Below, in pieces: positions 17,982 through 27,895 of a stretch of DNA of 64,000 bases. The stretch lies in NCBI RefSeq assembly GCF_900176645.1, contig NZ_FXAN01000040.1, positions 1 to 64,000 on the forward strand, read 5' to 3'. How positions within the stretch are numbered: position 1 is the first letter of the stretch; every line of letters begins with the position of its first letter. Source of the DNA: Burkholderia singularis. Lineage in GTDB: Bacteria; Pseudomonadota; Gammaproteobacteria; Burkholderiales; Burkholderiaceae. A model generated the notes under the pieces. That model saw only the letters and a program-made list of their open reading frames with translations, ran no database searches and was not told the origin of the DNA. A program made the translations under genes and the position numbers.

Positions 17982-19046
17982 TCAGTTCGACTCGACAAAC
18001 TGGATAGCGGGAAGCCCGTTGAAAGAAAAGGCTTTACAGCCTTGAAGCGTCAGATTATTGCCCGTCCATGTGAATGAGCCGATTGGCTGTTGCAGGCAGG
18101 CCGGCGCAGTAGATGTTCCGTCAATCACTTGCACGGTTGTGACGAGGAATGAGCCGGGATTGAATTCCGCTCCACCGGAAGGGCCGCTGTCTTGACCATA
18201 GACATTAAATGACGACTTCCTCCACACGGTTGCAAGTTTCAGATCATCGGGCGCGGTGACGGAATAGGTCTGAGCGCCACCGGGAGCATCGATCGAGATG
18301 CTAACGGTAATATTTCCGCTTGGCGTGACTCCGCCTAGCATCGTTAGCTTCCCAAGCTGAGGGGCGGATACGACAGGCACAGATTGAATGTCGCTGACTT
18401 TCATGCAATCGGCCGCGCCGTCGCTGAACCAACCCGTTGGACAGGCTTGTCCGCCCGCTGTGTAATTCAATAACCATGAAACCATGTATAGCATGGCCTG
18501 ATCGGTTATTACGTTATAGACGAATTCTTGATGGACCTTGCAGTCGGCGACGCCGTTGCAAGCTGTTGTTGTTGAATCGCCGTCGGACAATATTCGTAAC
18601 GAATATAAGTCATTCATTGGGATCAGGCCGTCCGTAATGGATGTCACGCCGATGACGAAGGTAAATTGACTTAGCGTGGTATTGATGAGGCCATTTGCCG
18701 CGAGTACGTAACCGTTGGAGTTGTCGGTATCAGCGATGGCCGTGCGGAATCTGGCTGCCAAACTGCTTTTCCTCAATAGTGAGATGGCGCGCGCAGCGGT
18801 GGTATCGCACGCCACTTGCTTCCAGGTGAGGTTTGGATAAGAAACCCGGAAGCAGCCTGCCGCCGGCGTTGGGGGGGTATGGACCAGTCTCGCCCGCCAT
18901 GTTTGATGTGCCTGCGTTTCGGTTGCACGTGCCGATATCCCTGCAGTGCGTTCGAACGCGGATGCGGGTTGATTCACGAATATGGACAACGCGCAGGCCA
19001 AGCCTGACAGGTACGCGAGTGTCCGAGATCTTATATCCAGTTGCAT
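17982..19046 (-). CDS. Secreted protein of unknown function
   Basis: A 354-residue protein with a clear signal peptide (hydrophobic LAYLSGLACALSIFV, cleavage near ASA at residue 29). The mature part begins TPPTPAAGCFRVSYPNLTW and has six or more cysteines, as in exported proteins stabilised by disulfides. I do not recognise an enzyme family or catalytic motif. It stands alone, with AT-rich DNA upstream, and is convergent with nothing in particular. Extracellular or periplasmic location is well supported; function is unknown. Confidence 0.7.
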   Translation of the reverse strand: MQLDIRSRTLAYLSGLACALSIFVNQPASAFERTAGISARATETQAHQTWRARLVHTPPTPAAGCFRVSYPNLTWKQVACDTTAARAISLLRKSSLAARFRTAIADTDNSNGYVLAANGLINTTLSQFTFVIGVTSITDGLIPMNDLYSLRILSDGDSTTTACNGVADCKVHQEFVYNVITDQAMLYMVSWLLNYTAGGQACPTGWFSDGAADCMKVSDIQSVPVVSAPQLGKLTMLGGVTPSGNITVSISIDAPGGAQTYSVTAPDDLKLATVWRKSSFNVYGQDSGPSGGAEFNPGSFLVTTVQVIDGTSTAPACLQQPIGSFTWTGNNLTLQGCKAFSFNGLPAIQFVESN

Positions 19047-19606
19047 TCGTATTCTCCTTAAAAGCAGGATGGCGATTTAAGGCCATCGGACATGATGGTG
19101 GGCGAGTACTGTTAGTACGCGGAAGATATTATTTTGATGCCAAAATCAGGTGAGTGTTCTATGTGCGAGCAGTGAAGAATTTAATTTACATATTTGTATT
19201 TAATTGATTGGGAGTGTGTTTGTAAATTGAAATTATTGCTTTGCTTGAAACGAATAAAGACGGGCAAGTGAGCTTTATCTGAGAATCCTGCTGCGAGTGT
19301 TTGCCAGATTTTTTTGAGGTTAGTGTTTCTAATGAAAAATTTCAAGGTGAGGAGTGGGGCGATTAACTGTTTGTCGATATGTATCTAAGCGTTTGAATGG
19401 AAATTTGCGAAATCTTCGAAAAGACTCGGATGGAAGAATTGTTGGGGTTGGGCAAATAATGATCGGGTCGGCACGTTGGATAAACGTGGTTTGAGAAAAA
19501 ACTCGATAACGCGCACTAGCTCAGTTACGGTTGGCGCGGATATGCCGGAATGTCCGTGCTCCGTATGTTATTTTTCGTGCGGAGTACGCGCTTCAGACAA
19601 ACAGAA
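19047..19606. other. AT-rich intergenic region
   Basis: Between the secreted-protein gene and the beta-glucosidase gene, both on the minus strand. The DNA from 19130 to 19480 is clearly AT-rich and probably holds the promoter of the secreted protein. No gene or RNA is recognisable. Confidence 0.4.
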
Positions 19607-19637
19607 GTGCGCGGCGGTTAAGTTTCAAGCCGCGCAC
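19607..19637 (-). terminator. Probable intrinsic terminator of the GH3 gene
   Basis: Arms GTGCGCGGC (19607-19615) and GCCGCGCAC (19629-19637) form a perfect 9-bp stem. Read on the minus strand it is followed by TTCTGTTTGT, a moderate T-rich tail, 62 bp after the beta-glucosidase stop. Confidence 0.5.
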
Positions 19638-19698
19638 GGATATTTGCAGATTGCCGAATCGGCAGCCGGGCGCGGATTGCCGCCCCGGCTAGCCGAAC

Positions 19699-21912
19699 TC
19701 AATTGCTTTGCAGCCGAATATCGCGGGACGACGCGCCGACATACACCGTGGCGCCCGGCACGAACTGCCAGCCGTTACGCGACGTATCCCATACACTCTG
19801 CATCCGTGCCGACACTGGGATATGCACGCGCTGCGTCTGGCCAGGATTCAAGCTGATCTTTTCCCAGCCAACGAGACGCCGTGGCGGTTCGTCCTTGTAC
19901 GGCACGCCGAGATAGACTTGCGGAACCTCCGCGCCCGCGACGCCGCCGTCGTTGCGTACATTGAACGATACGTCGAGCATGCGGCCCGGCAGACGAGTAA
20001 CAGAAAGTCCGGAATACGAAAAGTGCGTGTAGGACAAGCCGTAACCGAACTCGAACATCGGTTTGATGTTCTTCGCGTCATACCAGCGGTAACCCATATT
20101 GAGCTTTTCCGCGTAGACGGGATCGTTTTCGAACGTGCCGTTTGTTCCCCACGTCGGCGTATCTTGATCGCGTGCCGGGAACGTGACAGGCAGTTTGCCG
20201 GATGGATTCACGCGGCCGAACAGCACATTCGCGATTGCTTTGCCCCCGCCTTCGCCCGGATACCACGCTTCGACGATTGCCGCGACGCGATCTTTCCAAG
20301 GCATCAACACGGGATTGCCGCTCTGAACGACGACGATCGTGTGCGAATTCACCTGAGCGACGGCTTCGACGAGTGCATCCTGGTTCGACGGATTCGCCAG
20401 CGAAAGACTTTGCAGTTCGCCGAAATCCTCGCCAGCGGCTTGTGTGACGACGACGATTGCGATGTCGGAGTTGCGTGCGAGCGCTACGGCCTGGTCGATT
20501 TCCTGTTGCGTATACGCACGGAACGGCGATTGCTGGTCGCTGTTGCCGGCGAATTGAACCTGCGCGCCCGGCGCGAGTATCTGGATGGCCTTGACGATCG
20601 GCACGTCGACCTTCAACCACGGATTGCGCCACCAGCTGCAGCCGGTCGATGTACCGAACGTCAGCCCACCGCATCCGGCGAACGAGCCGGTGACAGGGTC
20701 GCGTGTATTGCCTGATCCGCCGCCTGACATCACAGCTGCGTCGGCATGGCCGCCGATCACCGCGATTTTCTTCAGCGTGGCGGCGGCAAGCGGCAACTGA
20801 TTGCCGTCGTTCTTCAGCAAAACGATGGATTGTTCGGCAACCTTTTGCGCGAACGCATTGGCTGCCGCGAAATCGATCGTGCCTCCACCTTTGGGCGGAT
20901 CGTCGAACACGCCGGTGCGAATCATCACATACAGCTTGCGCCGCACCATATCGTCGAGGCGCTGGGTTGACACCGATCCGTCGGCAATCGCCTGGCGCAC
21001 GAGACTCGGCGTCAGGTAGTTGGTCGGGGTGACATCCTCTTCTTCGTCAAGCCCCGCATTGATCGCCTTGGCGGTGCTATGCGTCGCGTTCCAATCCGAT
21101 TGAACCTGCCCTTCGAATCCCCATTCGTTCTTCAATACATCGGTAAGCAGATGGGTGTTCTCGCATGAATAGTCGCCATTGAGCCGGTTATAGCTGCACA
21201 TCACACTGCCGGGCTGCGCGCGCTTCGCGGCGATTTCGAATGGCAGCAAATACAGTTCGCGCAGCGTCCGTTCGTCGATCTGGCTGTTACCGCCCATCCG
21301 AGAGTGTTCCTGCTCATTGCCGGCGTAATGCTTGATCGTCGCGATAACCTTCTGTCGTTGTGTGCCGTCCGTGCGTTCTGCGAGGAGTTCGCCGGCGAGC
21401 ACCGGGTCTTCACCGAGGTATTCGAAGAGCCGGCCGCCACGTGGTTCCCGCGCAAGATTCGTCCCTCCGCCAAGCCCCATTCCGAAACCTTGCGCGCGGA
21501 GTTGAATCGCGACTTCCTTGCCATACGCATACGACAGCCGACGATCCCAGCTCGCGGCGACTGCAAGCGTGGCGGGGAACGTCGTGCTTGCCTGCGATGT
21601 GCTGCCAGATCCGGTTGCGGAATCGACCATGTTCAGATCGGGAATGCCGAGCCGGGGTACGCCCTGGATGTAGCCCGCGCCTCCGCCAGGCACTTGGCTC
21701 ATTTCGTATTGCGAATGGATAAGGCGAAGTTTTTCATCGAGCGTCATCTTTCTCACCAGATCGTCGGCACGCTGGTGTGCAGCGGCCGCCGCGAAGGCGT
21801 TCGACCCGATGGAAGACGACGCGGAATTGGGAGCAAAATCGTTGGCTTCCGCATGGGCGCTGGCGAGTACGGCCGCCGATAACACGGCGGCCGGCCAGAG
21901 TTTGGTCTGCAT
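19699..21912 (-). CDS. Periplasmic glycoside hydrolase family 3 beta-glucosidase
   Basis: A 737-residue GH3 enzyme with a signal peptide (residues about 1-20, ending AHAEA). Domain order is GH3 N-terminal barrel, GH3 C-terminal sandwich and a fibronectin-III-like end. The catalytic aspartate is in VQSDWNATHS, and the KHYAGNEQE motif of the substrate pocket is present. The start at 21912 is set by GGAGAGAG just upstream, which is better than the longer frame from 21978. The enzyme should release glucose or related sugars from the non-reducing ends of beta-glucosides in the periplasm. No sugar transporter is adjacent. Confidence 0.9.
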   Translation of the reverse strand: MQTKLWPAAVLSAAVLASAHAEANDFAPNSASSSIGSNAFAAAAAHQRADDLVRKMTLDEKLRLIHSQYEMSQVPGGGAGYIQGVPRLGIPDLNMVDSATGSGSTSQASTTFPATLAVAASWDRRLSYAYGKEVAIQLRAQGFGMGLGGGTNLAREPRGGRLFEYLGEDPVLAGELLAERTDGTQRQKVIATIKHYAGNEQEHSRMGGNSQIDERTLRELYLLPFEIAAKRAQPGSVMCSYNRLNGDYSCENTHLLTDVLKNEWGFEGQVQSDWNATHSTAKAINAGLDEEEDVTPTNYLTPSLVRQAIADGSVSTQRLDDMVRRKLYVMIRTGVFDDPPKGGGTIDFAAANAFAQKVAEQSIVLLKNDGNQLPLAAATLKKIAVIGGHADAAVMSGGGSGNTRDPVTGSFAGCGGLTFGTSTGCSWWRNPWLKVDVPIVKAIQILAPGAQVQFAGNSDQQSPFRAYTQQEIDQAVALARNSDIAIVVVTQAAGEDFGELQSLSLANPSNQDALVEAVAQVNSHTIVVVQSGNPVLMPWKDRVAAIVEAWYPGEGGGKAIANVLFGRVNPSGKLPVTFPARDQDTPTWGTNGTFENDPVYAEKLNMGYRWYDAKNIKPMFEFGYGLSYTHFSYSGLSVTRLPGRMLDVSFNVRNDGGVAGAEVPQVYLGVPYKDEPPRRLVGWEKISLNPGQTQRVHIPVSARMQSVWDTSRNGWQFVPGATVYVGASSRDIRLQSN

Positions 21913-22284
21913 GTCTCTCTCCATGAAGGGATTTTGGTTGGGCGGGTAATGCCGGAGCTTGTGAGATGTTCGGCGCAACGCACCAAGTGGAGAAAGATAC
22001 GGCCTGATCTGATGTAGCGATTCTCCACTGCTTTCGATGGTAGAAGTGTAGTCGGACTACAGCATCGGTGTTTTCCCTGCAAGACAGACGTTGCGATAGA
22101 GGATTGCCAAACGCAAGTAATCTTTGCTCGTCTATATAAAACGCTAACAGTAAGAAGTGCGGATGAAACTGGCCGCGTGCCGTTGCGCGCAATCTTTTCG
22201 ATTTCGCGATAGCCTTCGATTTCCCCCGCAATACTGGACGCCATTTGCGTCCGATCGCGATCGAATCCTATAAGGAGATGAACG
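21913..22284. promoter_or_regulatory. Divergent promoter region
   Basis: A 372-bp region between the minus-strand beta-glucosidase and the plus-strand molybdenum hydroxylase genes, so it must carry promoters in both directions. An AT-rich TATATAAA lies at 22133-22140. The plus-strand open frame running through this region upstream of 22743 is not a gene. Confidence 0.35.
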
Positions 22285-22746
22285 ATGATCACACTGACCG
22301 TCAACGGACGCGAACGACACTTCGACGGCAATCCCGAAATGCCGCTGCTTTGGTATTTGCGCGACGTGCTTGGCCAAACCGGCACCAAGTTCGGCTGCGG
22401 CATGGCGTTGTGCGGTGCATGTACGGTCCATCTCGACGGTGTCGCGATACGCGCGTGCATCACGCCGGTTGCGGCCGCGGCGGGCAAACGCGTGACGACG
22501 ATCGAAGGATTGTCGTCCGACGTCAGTCATCCGCTACAGCGCGCGTGGCAGGAGTTGAACGTCGCGCAATGTGGCTACTGTCAGGGCGGCCAGATCATGC
22601 AGGCTGCATCATTGCTGAAGACGAATCCGCATCCGAGCGATGCCGACATCGACGAGGCAATGGCGGGCAACATCTGCCGTTGCGGCACATATACACGGAT
22701 TCGCGCGGCGATCAAATTGGTTGCAAGCCGAGGAGGTTCGGTATGA
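22285..22746 (+). CDS. Molybdenum hydroxylase, [2Fe-2S] subunit (IorA-like)
   Basis: A 153-residue iron-sulfur subunit of the xanthine oxidase family. The N-terminal plant-type ferredoxin cluster is ligated by cysteines in [15 protein letters not shown] and a later RAC, and the second cluster by CGYCQGGQ and NICRCGTY. The separate small subunit without an FAD-binding partner resembles isoquinoline 1-oxidoreductase and related aldehyde dehydrogenases, in which electrons leave through cytochrome or another acceptor. A ribosome binding site (AAGGAGA) lies upstream. It overlaps the large subunit gene by four bases (ATGA). Confidence 0.92.
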   Translation: MITLTVNGRERHFDGNPEMPLLWYLRDVLGQTGTKFGCGMALCGACTVHLDGVAIRACITPVAAAAGKRVTTIEGLSSDVSHPLQRAWQELNVAQCGYCQGGQIMQAASLLKTNPHPSDADIDEAMAGNICRCGTYTRIRAAIKLVASRGGSV

Positions 22747-25076
22747 GCAGCGACGAACTTGCCGTACAAAACGAAAGCCGTCGCGCGCTGTTGCTCGGTT
22801 TCGCATCAGGTGGATTGCTGCTCGCGATCGGCGGGCCCGCGCTCGTGCAGGCGGCTACTGCAAATGCGCCCGGGGGGCCTCCTGTCAGCGCGAATCCTCA
22901 GTATGGCGGCGCGGGTATGCCAAACGGTTTGCGCGACGATCCACGTTTGTTCGTGCGTGTCGCGCCGGATGGCGCGGTGACGGTGACCTGCATTCGTTCC
23001 GAGATGGGACAGGGCGTGCGCACGAGTGTCGCGCTCGTGATTGCAGACGAACTGGGCGCCGATTGGGCGCGCGTGAAGGTCGAGCAGGCGGTGGGCGACG
23101 AGGTGCGTTACGGCAACCAGAATACCGACGGCTCGCGCAGCTTGCGTCAGAGCTTCACTGCGTTGCGACGCGCGGCAGCCGCGGCGCGGACGATGTTGGA
23201 GTCGGCGGCTGCGTCAATGTGGAGCATTGACGTGAAGCAGGTGAAAGCGGGTGTGCATGAAGTCGTCGATACGAAGACAGGCCGCAAGCTCGGTTTCGGC
23301 GAACTGGCGAGCCGGGCGGCAGAACTCGCGGTGCCCGATCCGGCGACGGTCGCATTGAAGCTGCCCGCTGAATTCCGTTATATCGGCAAGGGCAAGACCG
23401 GACTGATCGATGGCCGCGATATCGTCGGCGGTACTGCGCGGTACGGAATCGATACGCGCATCGACGGCATGTTGTATGCAGTGATCGCGCGGCCCCCCGT
23501 GTACGGCGGTACGGTCGCGTCGTTCGATGCATCCGCCGCACGGAGGATGCCGGGCGTCATCGACGTGATCCAGTTGAATGCAACACCGCTGCCGTCCGGA
23601 TTTCAACCGCTTGGCGGCATTGCCGTGGTCGCGCGCGACACGTGGACTGCGATCAAGGCGCGCGAGCAATTGAGGATTGAATGGACACATGGCCCGAATG
23701 CCGGCTACGATTCGGCGGCGTATCGCGATCGGCTCGAAGCAGCGGCAAAGCAACCCGGTTCGGTGATTCGCAACCAAGGCGATAGTGCGGCTGCGTTCGC
23801 GGGTGCCGCGAAGAAAATCAGTGCTGCGTACTATCTGCCTCACCTTGCGCATGCAACGATGGAGCCGCCCGCGGCGGTCGCGCATGTGCATGACGGGCAA
23901 TGCGACATCTGGGCATGCACGCAGGCGCCGCAGTCTGCGCGCGACGAGGTGGCCAAAGCGCTCGGCTTGCCGCAGAGCAACGTGACCGTCAACGTCACGC
24001 TGCTTGGTGGCGGTTTCGGCCGCAAGTCCAAGCCGGATTACGTCGTTGAAGCCGCATTGTTGTCGAAGGCGACAGGAAAACCGATCAAATTGACGTTCAC
24101 CCGTGAGGACGACATCACGAACGACTATTTTCACGCAGTAGCACTGGAGTATTTCGAAGGCGCACTCGATTCGTCGGGCAAGGTTGTCGGCTGGCTGCAT
24201 CGGAGTGCGGCCCCGTCGATTCAATCGACATTCAAACCCGGCATCGTGCATGAACAGCCGGGCGAGCTTGTGCAGGGCGTCGTCGATCTGCCGTTTGCCA
24301 TCCCGAACATACGGATCGAAAACCCCGAGGCACCCGCGCACACCCGGATCGGCTGGTTTCGGTCGGTCTACAACATTCCGCACGCGTTCGGCATTCAGAG
24401 TTTCGCTGCCGAGTTGGCTCATGCGGCCGGCCGGGATCCAAAGGACTTTCTGCTCGAACTGATCGGTCCCGCGCGCACGTTTGAGCCGAACGTGTCGGTC
24501 AAGAATACGAATTATGGAGAGGATCCTGCATTGTATCCGGTCGATACGGGCCGTTTGCGGCGCGTGATTGAAGTTGTCGCGCATGAAGCGGGCTGGGGCC
24601 GTAAGCTGCCGAAAGGAAGCGGTCTTGGCGTGGCCGCGCATCGTAGCTTCGTGTCCTATACCGCGGTGATCTGCGAGGTGAAAATCGATCAGGATGGCAA
24701 ATTGAGCGTGCCGCGCGTCGACATTGCGATCGATTGCGGGCCGCAGGTCAATCCGGAGCGTGTCCGATCGCAACTCGAAGGAGCGGTCGTGATGGGGCTT
24801 GGACTTGCGTTGCATGGCGAAATCAGCTTCAAGAACGGCCGCACTGAGCAGACTAACTTCAACGGCTATCAAGTACTGAGAATGAATGAGACGCCGCGTG
24901 AAATCCGTGTGCACTTGGTTGAGCCGGACAATTACGCAACGCCAATGGGCGGCGTCGGCGAGCCGGGGCTGCCACCCGTTGCACCGGCGTTGACCAATGC
25001 GATCTTCGCGGCAACCGGCCGCCGAATTCGCCGCTTGCCGATCGCTGATCAGCTCGCACGGGCCGACGCGGGTTAG
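22743..25076 (+). CDS. Molybdenum hydroxylase, molybdopterin-binding subunit (IorB-like)
   Basis: A 777-residue molybdopterin cytosine dinucleotide-binding subunit of the xanthine oxidase family. The N-terminus has a twin-arginine-like export signal ([13 protein letters not shown] and a hydrophobic stretch), so the complex is probably periplasmic, with the small subunit carried along. Cofactor motifs include LGGGFGRKS and, near the C-terminus, [11 protein letters not shown] containing the catalytic glutamate. It is translationally coupled to the iron-sulfur subunit. The substrate is an aldehyde or N-heterocycle; which one cannot be read from sequence. A membrane cytochrome partner is not seen next to it. 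Confidence 0.9.
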   Translation: MSSDELAVQNESRRALLLGFASGGLLLAIGGPALVQAATANAPGGPPVSANPQYGGAGMPNGLRDDPRLFVRVAPDGAVTVTCIRSEMGQGVRTSVALVIADELGADWARVKVEQAVGDEVRYGNQNTDGSRSLRQSFTALRRAAAAARTMLESAAASMWSIDVKQVKAGVHEVVDTKTGRKLGFGELASRAAELAVPDPATVALKLPAEFRYIGKGKTGLIDGRDIVGGTARYGIDTRIDGMLYAVIARPPVYGGTVASFDASAARRMPGVIDVIQLNATPLPSGFQPLGGIAVVARDTWTAIKAREQLRIEWTHGPNAGYDSAAYRDRLEAAAKQPGSVIRNQGDSAAAFAGAAKKISAAYYLPHLAHATMEPPAAVAHVHDGQCDIWACTQAPQSARDEVAKALGLPQSNVTVNVTLLGGGFGRKSKPDYVVEAALLSKATGKPIKLTFTREDDITNDYFHAVALEYFEGALDSSGKVVGWLHRSAAPSIQSTFKPGIVHEQPGELVQGVVDLPFAIPNIRIENPEAPAHTRIGWFRSVYNIPHAFGIQSFAAELAHAAGRDPKDFLLELIGPARTFEPNVSVKNTNYGEDPALYPVDTGRLRRVIEVVAHEAGWGRKLPKGSGLGVAAHRSFVSYTAVICEVKIDQDGKLSVPRVDIAIDCGPQVNPERVRSQLEGAVVMGLGLALHGEISFKNGRTEQTNFNGYQVLRMNETPREIRVHLVEPDNYATPMGGVGEPGLPPVAPALTNAIFAATGRRIRRLPIADQLARADAG

Positions 25077-25108
25077 GGCGGCGTTTCAGCGTGGCAACGA
25101 GCGTGGCA

Positions 25109-27013
25109 ATGCGCGTTTTGGTCCGAGTGCTCGGTATTTCGTGCGTGGGCGCGGCGACGTTGACGGGCGATGCGCGGGCGGCCGGCTTTGCCGACGCGCC
25201 CGGTGCAACCGAGACCGTTGCCGACGCGCCGTCCACTGTGGTTAGCGATGTCCATCTGTTCGTCGTGCAACGCGACGGCTCGGTTGACGAGCACGACGAT
25301 TCGACCTTGCGCGCAAACACCGTGAGCGGCATCGACGACGTTGCGCAGCGTGTCATATGGTTCGACAAGGATGCGGACAAGGTCGAACTGCTCGCAGCCG
25401 AAACGATCGACGCTCGCGGTGTCGCGCATCCTGTCGGCCCGGAAGCGATTCGTGATGTGACTGAACCGCGCTCGGCCGGCGCGCCGTTCTTCGACAACGG
25501 CGTGTTGCGCTCGGTGATTTTTCCGGGCGTCGATGCGGGGTCGCGCACTCGTCTTGCGTTTCGCAAGAGGCGGGCAAGGCCGAGCGATCCTGGTTACTTT
25601 GGGTATTTCGTCACGCCATCGCGGATGCCTGTCGATGAACAGCGGCTGATCTTCGATCTGCCGGCGGATATGCCGCTGTACGCCGATGCGCGCGGTTTCA
25701 TCGCGCGCGAGCCTGTGACGGAGAACGGCCGCACGCGCTACGAGTTCGATTACCGCCATGGTCCTTATCCGCGCATCGAAAGCGGCTCCGTGAGTTATGC
25801 GACTTACGGTGATCGGCTGATGGTGTCGACACTCCCCGACTTTTCGGCATTTGCTTCACGCTATCGCGCGAATGCCGCCGACGACGGCGTGAACGATCCG
25901 GCCGTTGTGCGGCTTGCGCGCACGCTGACGGCGAATGTATCCGATCCGCGTGATAAGGCGCGCGCAATCTACGACTGGGTGCGCGCGAACGTCCGCTATG
26001 TCGCGTTGTTTCTGGGCGAGACTGCGGCGGTGCCGCACAAGGTCACGGATATCCTGCGTAACCGATACGGCGACTGCAAGGACCATGTCGCGCTATTCGG
26101 CGCATTGCTTGCGGCAGCCGGAATACGCAGCGAGCCCGTGCTGCTGAATCTCGGCTCGGTCTATACGCTGCCTGGGGTGCCTGGTTACGGCAGCGGCGCG
26201 ATCAATCATGCAATTACGTGGATGCCCGAGCTTGGGCTTTATGCGGATACGACCGTTGGAAATGTCGAGTTCGGCTATCTGCCGCCGGTGGTGATGGATC
26301 GGCCAGCGTTGCTGGTCGATAGCGGCGTGCTATCGCGCACGCCGCCGACGCAGCCGCGCACGCGCAGCGCCCGGCTGCGAATCGATATCGCGCCGGACGG
26401 GTCGGGTCGCTATCAATATTACGTCGAAGATAACGGCTGGACTGCCGAACTCGAGCGCGGCTTATTTCGTCAGTCCACGCGCGAGCATGCCCGTAGGATT
26501 GCCGACGAGCGCCTGCGGCAAACCAGCTTGCGCGGCACGGCCCGGCTTATGACCAGTGAGCGTGATGTGGCGGGCGGCCCTTTCTCGGTCTCGATGACAG
26601 GCACGCTCGAGCATGTTGCATGGCCGGATGGCACGACCGCGCTGCCGGCGTTGTCCAGTTTGTCGGGCGGTATCGCGACTCAGGTGCAGGGCTGGCTGAC
26701 TGAGCCTGAGCGCACACAACCTTGGCTATGCATCGATGGCAATTTCGATGAAATCACGCAGATTGCGTTGCCCGGCAATCTACATATGATCGATTTGCCC
26801 AGCGATGTAACGGTTCGGCACCGCTTCGTCGATTATGAAGCGCATTACGTTTTCGACAGTGTGACGCACGTTGTACAAATCACACGAAAATTGCGGACTC
26901 GTTTCGCACATCAGATGTGTTCCCCGGACGATTTCGACGCGATGCGGGCCCCGCTTGCGCGTATCGAACGCGATGCGTCAGCGCAGGTCGTCGTGCAGGC
27001 AAAGCGTCACTGA
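25109..27013 (+). CDS. Exported DUF3857/transglutaminase-like protein
   Basis: About 634 residues with a signal peptide (MRVLVRVLGISC..., cleavage near ARA/AG). The N-terminal half is a DUF3857-type domain and the middle is a transglutaminase-like cysteine protease fold, with the triad visible as Cys in YGDCKDHV, His in NHAITW and Asp in YADTT. A GTG at 25091 in frame is an alternative start; I prefer the ATG at 25109 because it begins the signal peptide. It follows the molybdenum hydroxylase genes at a short distance on the same strand and may be co-transcribed. Substrate and role are unknown; periplasmic location is likely. Confidence 0.75.
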   Translation: MRVLVRVLGISCVGAATLTGDARAAGFADAPGATETVADAPSTVVSDVHLFVVQRDGSVDEHDDSTLRANTVSGIDDVAQRVIWFDKDADKVELLAAETIDARGVAHPVGPEAIRDVTEPRSAGAPFFDNGVLRSVIFPGVDAGSRTRLAFRKRRARPSDPGYFGYFVTPSRMPVDEQRLIFDLPADMPLYADARGFIAREPVTENGRTRYEFDYRHGPYPRIESGSVSYATYGDRLMVSTLPDFSAFASRYRANAADDGVNDPAVVRLARTLTANVSDPRDKARAIYDWVRANVRYVALFLGETAAVPHKVTDILRNRYGDCKDHVALFGALLAAAGIRSEPVLLNLGSVYTLPGVPGYGSGAINHAITWMPELGLYADTTVGNVEFGYLPPVVMDRPALLVDSGVLSRTPPTQPRTRSARLRIDIAPDGSGRYQYYVEDNGWTAELERGLFRQSTREHARRIADERLRQTSLRGTARLMTSERDVAGGPFSVSMTGTLEHVAWPDGTTALPALSSLSGGIATQVQGWLTEPERTQPWLCIDGNFDEITQIALPGNLHMIDLPSDVTVRHRFVDYEAHYVFDSVTHVVQITRKLRTRFAHQMCSPDDFDAMRAPLARIERDASAQVVVQAKRH

Positions 27014-27410
27014 ACGAATTGGACCGAGACGCGATCTTCAGTGGAGCAATTCGTCACAAAAAATTTTCCCGTTGATAGGTATTTTCTGGGAAGCAGCCGC
27101 AATGTATGCGTGCTGGGAATAATCTGGATAAATGGAATGAGTTTTCTGATTTAGGTTGCCAAATAACTTGGATCCTTAATCGGGCTAAATTATTTGGAAA
27201 TTGGAAAGATTTTATTTATTTGTCTGTTTGAGATAATATTTTTATCAAGTGGCGCTGGACTGATTGAGCCAATGGTTTTTGGTCTATTAATCGACGTTTG
27301 CCAATGATTCATAGAACAATTAATTATTCAATTTTGATGTTTTGAACAATCGATTTGTCTCTTTGAGCATATAAAAAATCGATGCTTGCAATGCAAAAAA
27401 GGGGAAATAC
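27014..27410. other. AT-rich intergenic region
   Basis: About 400 bp, strongly AT-rich from 27050 to 27400, between the transglutaminase-like gene and the GNAT gene. It probably contains the GNAT promoter. No gene is recognisable. Confidence 0.4.
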
Positions 27411-27857
27411 TTGTCTGACAAGGCTTTGACGTTCCGCCCGATGGGCGTGCGCGACATCGGCGCGTTTTACGACGTGCGCTTCTCGGTTCGGGAAAACCGG
27501 ATTCACCCGCATCAAGTCGACTTGCTCGATCGCGATCTGGTTGTCCGGCAAATCGAGCAAGGCGGAGGCTGGTTGTGCGAGACCAATGGCGAGACCGTTG
27601 GAGTGTGCTTGCCGGTGTTCGCTGACAAGCCGTTCATCGCGGCGTTGTTCGTGCGGCCGGCTTGGCACGCGCGGCATATCGGCCGGGAGTTGCTGGCCCG
27701 TGCGGTGGACTGGCTGCGGCAGCAGGGCGCGCGTTCGGTGACACTCGTCACCGATCCGGGCTCGCGTGCGGACGGTTTTTATCAGCATCTTGGCTGGCGG
27801 CGCGGCGAACTCGACGAGTATGGCTGCCAAATCGTTTTCACATTGGATCTGACGTGA
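27411..27857 (+). CDS. GNAT family N-acetyltransferase
   Basis: A 148-residue acetyltransferase of the GNAT fold. It begins with the family-typical strand LTFRPMGVRDI; the acetyl-CoA-binding region is WHARHIGRELLARAV, and the C-terminal part is GFYQHLGWRRGE. The start is a TTG at 27411 with AGGGGA eight bases upstream; the next in-frame ATG would remove the first strand. It is 38 bp before the AraC gene and may form a unit with it. The acceptor is unknown. Confidence 0.82.
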   Translation: MSDKALTFRPMGVRDIGAFYDVRFSVRENRIHPHQVDLLDRDLVVRQIEQGGGWLCETNGETVGVCLPVFADKPFIAALFVRPAWHARHIGRELLARAVDWLRQQGARSVTLVTDPGSRADGFYQHLGWRRGELDEYGCQIVFTLDLT

Positions 27858-27895
27858 GTACGTCGCAACATCGCCCGCATGGAAAGGAGCCGATT

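Noticed and set aside
22245..22742. Plus-strand extension upstream of the large molybdenum hydroxylase subunit
   Set aside because: It overlaps the iron-sulfur subunit in another frame, and the true start at 22743 begins a Tat-like signal.
23214..24914. 566-codon minus-strand open frame
   Set aside because: It lies wholly inside the molybdopterin-binding subunit gene and has a composition typical of antisense GC-rich frames.
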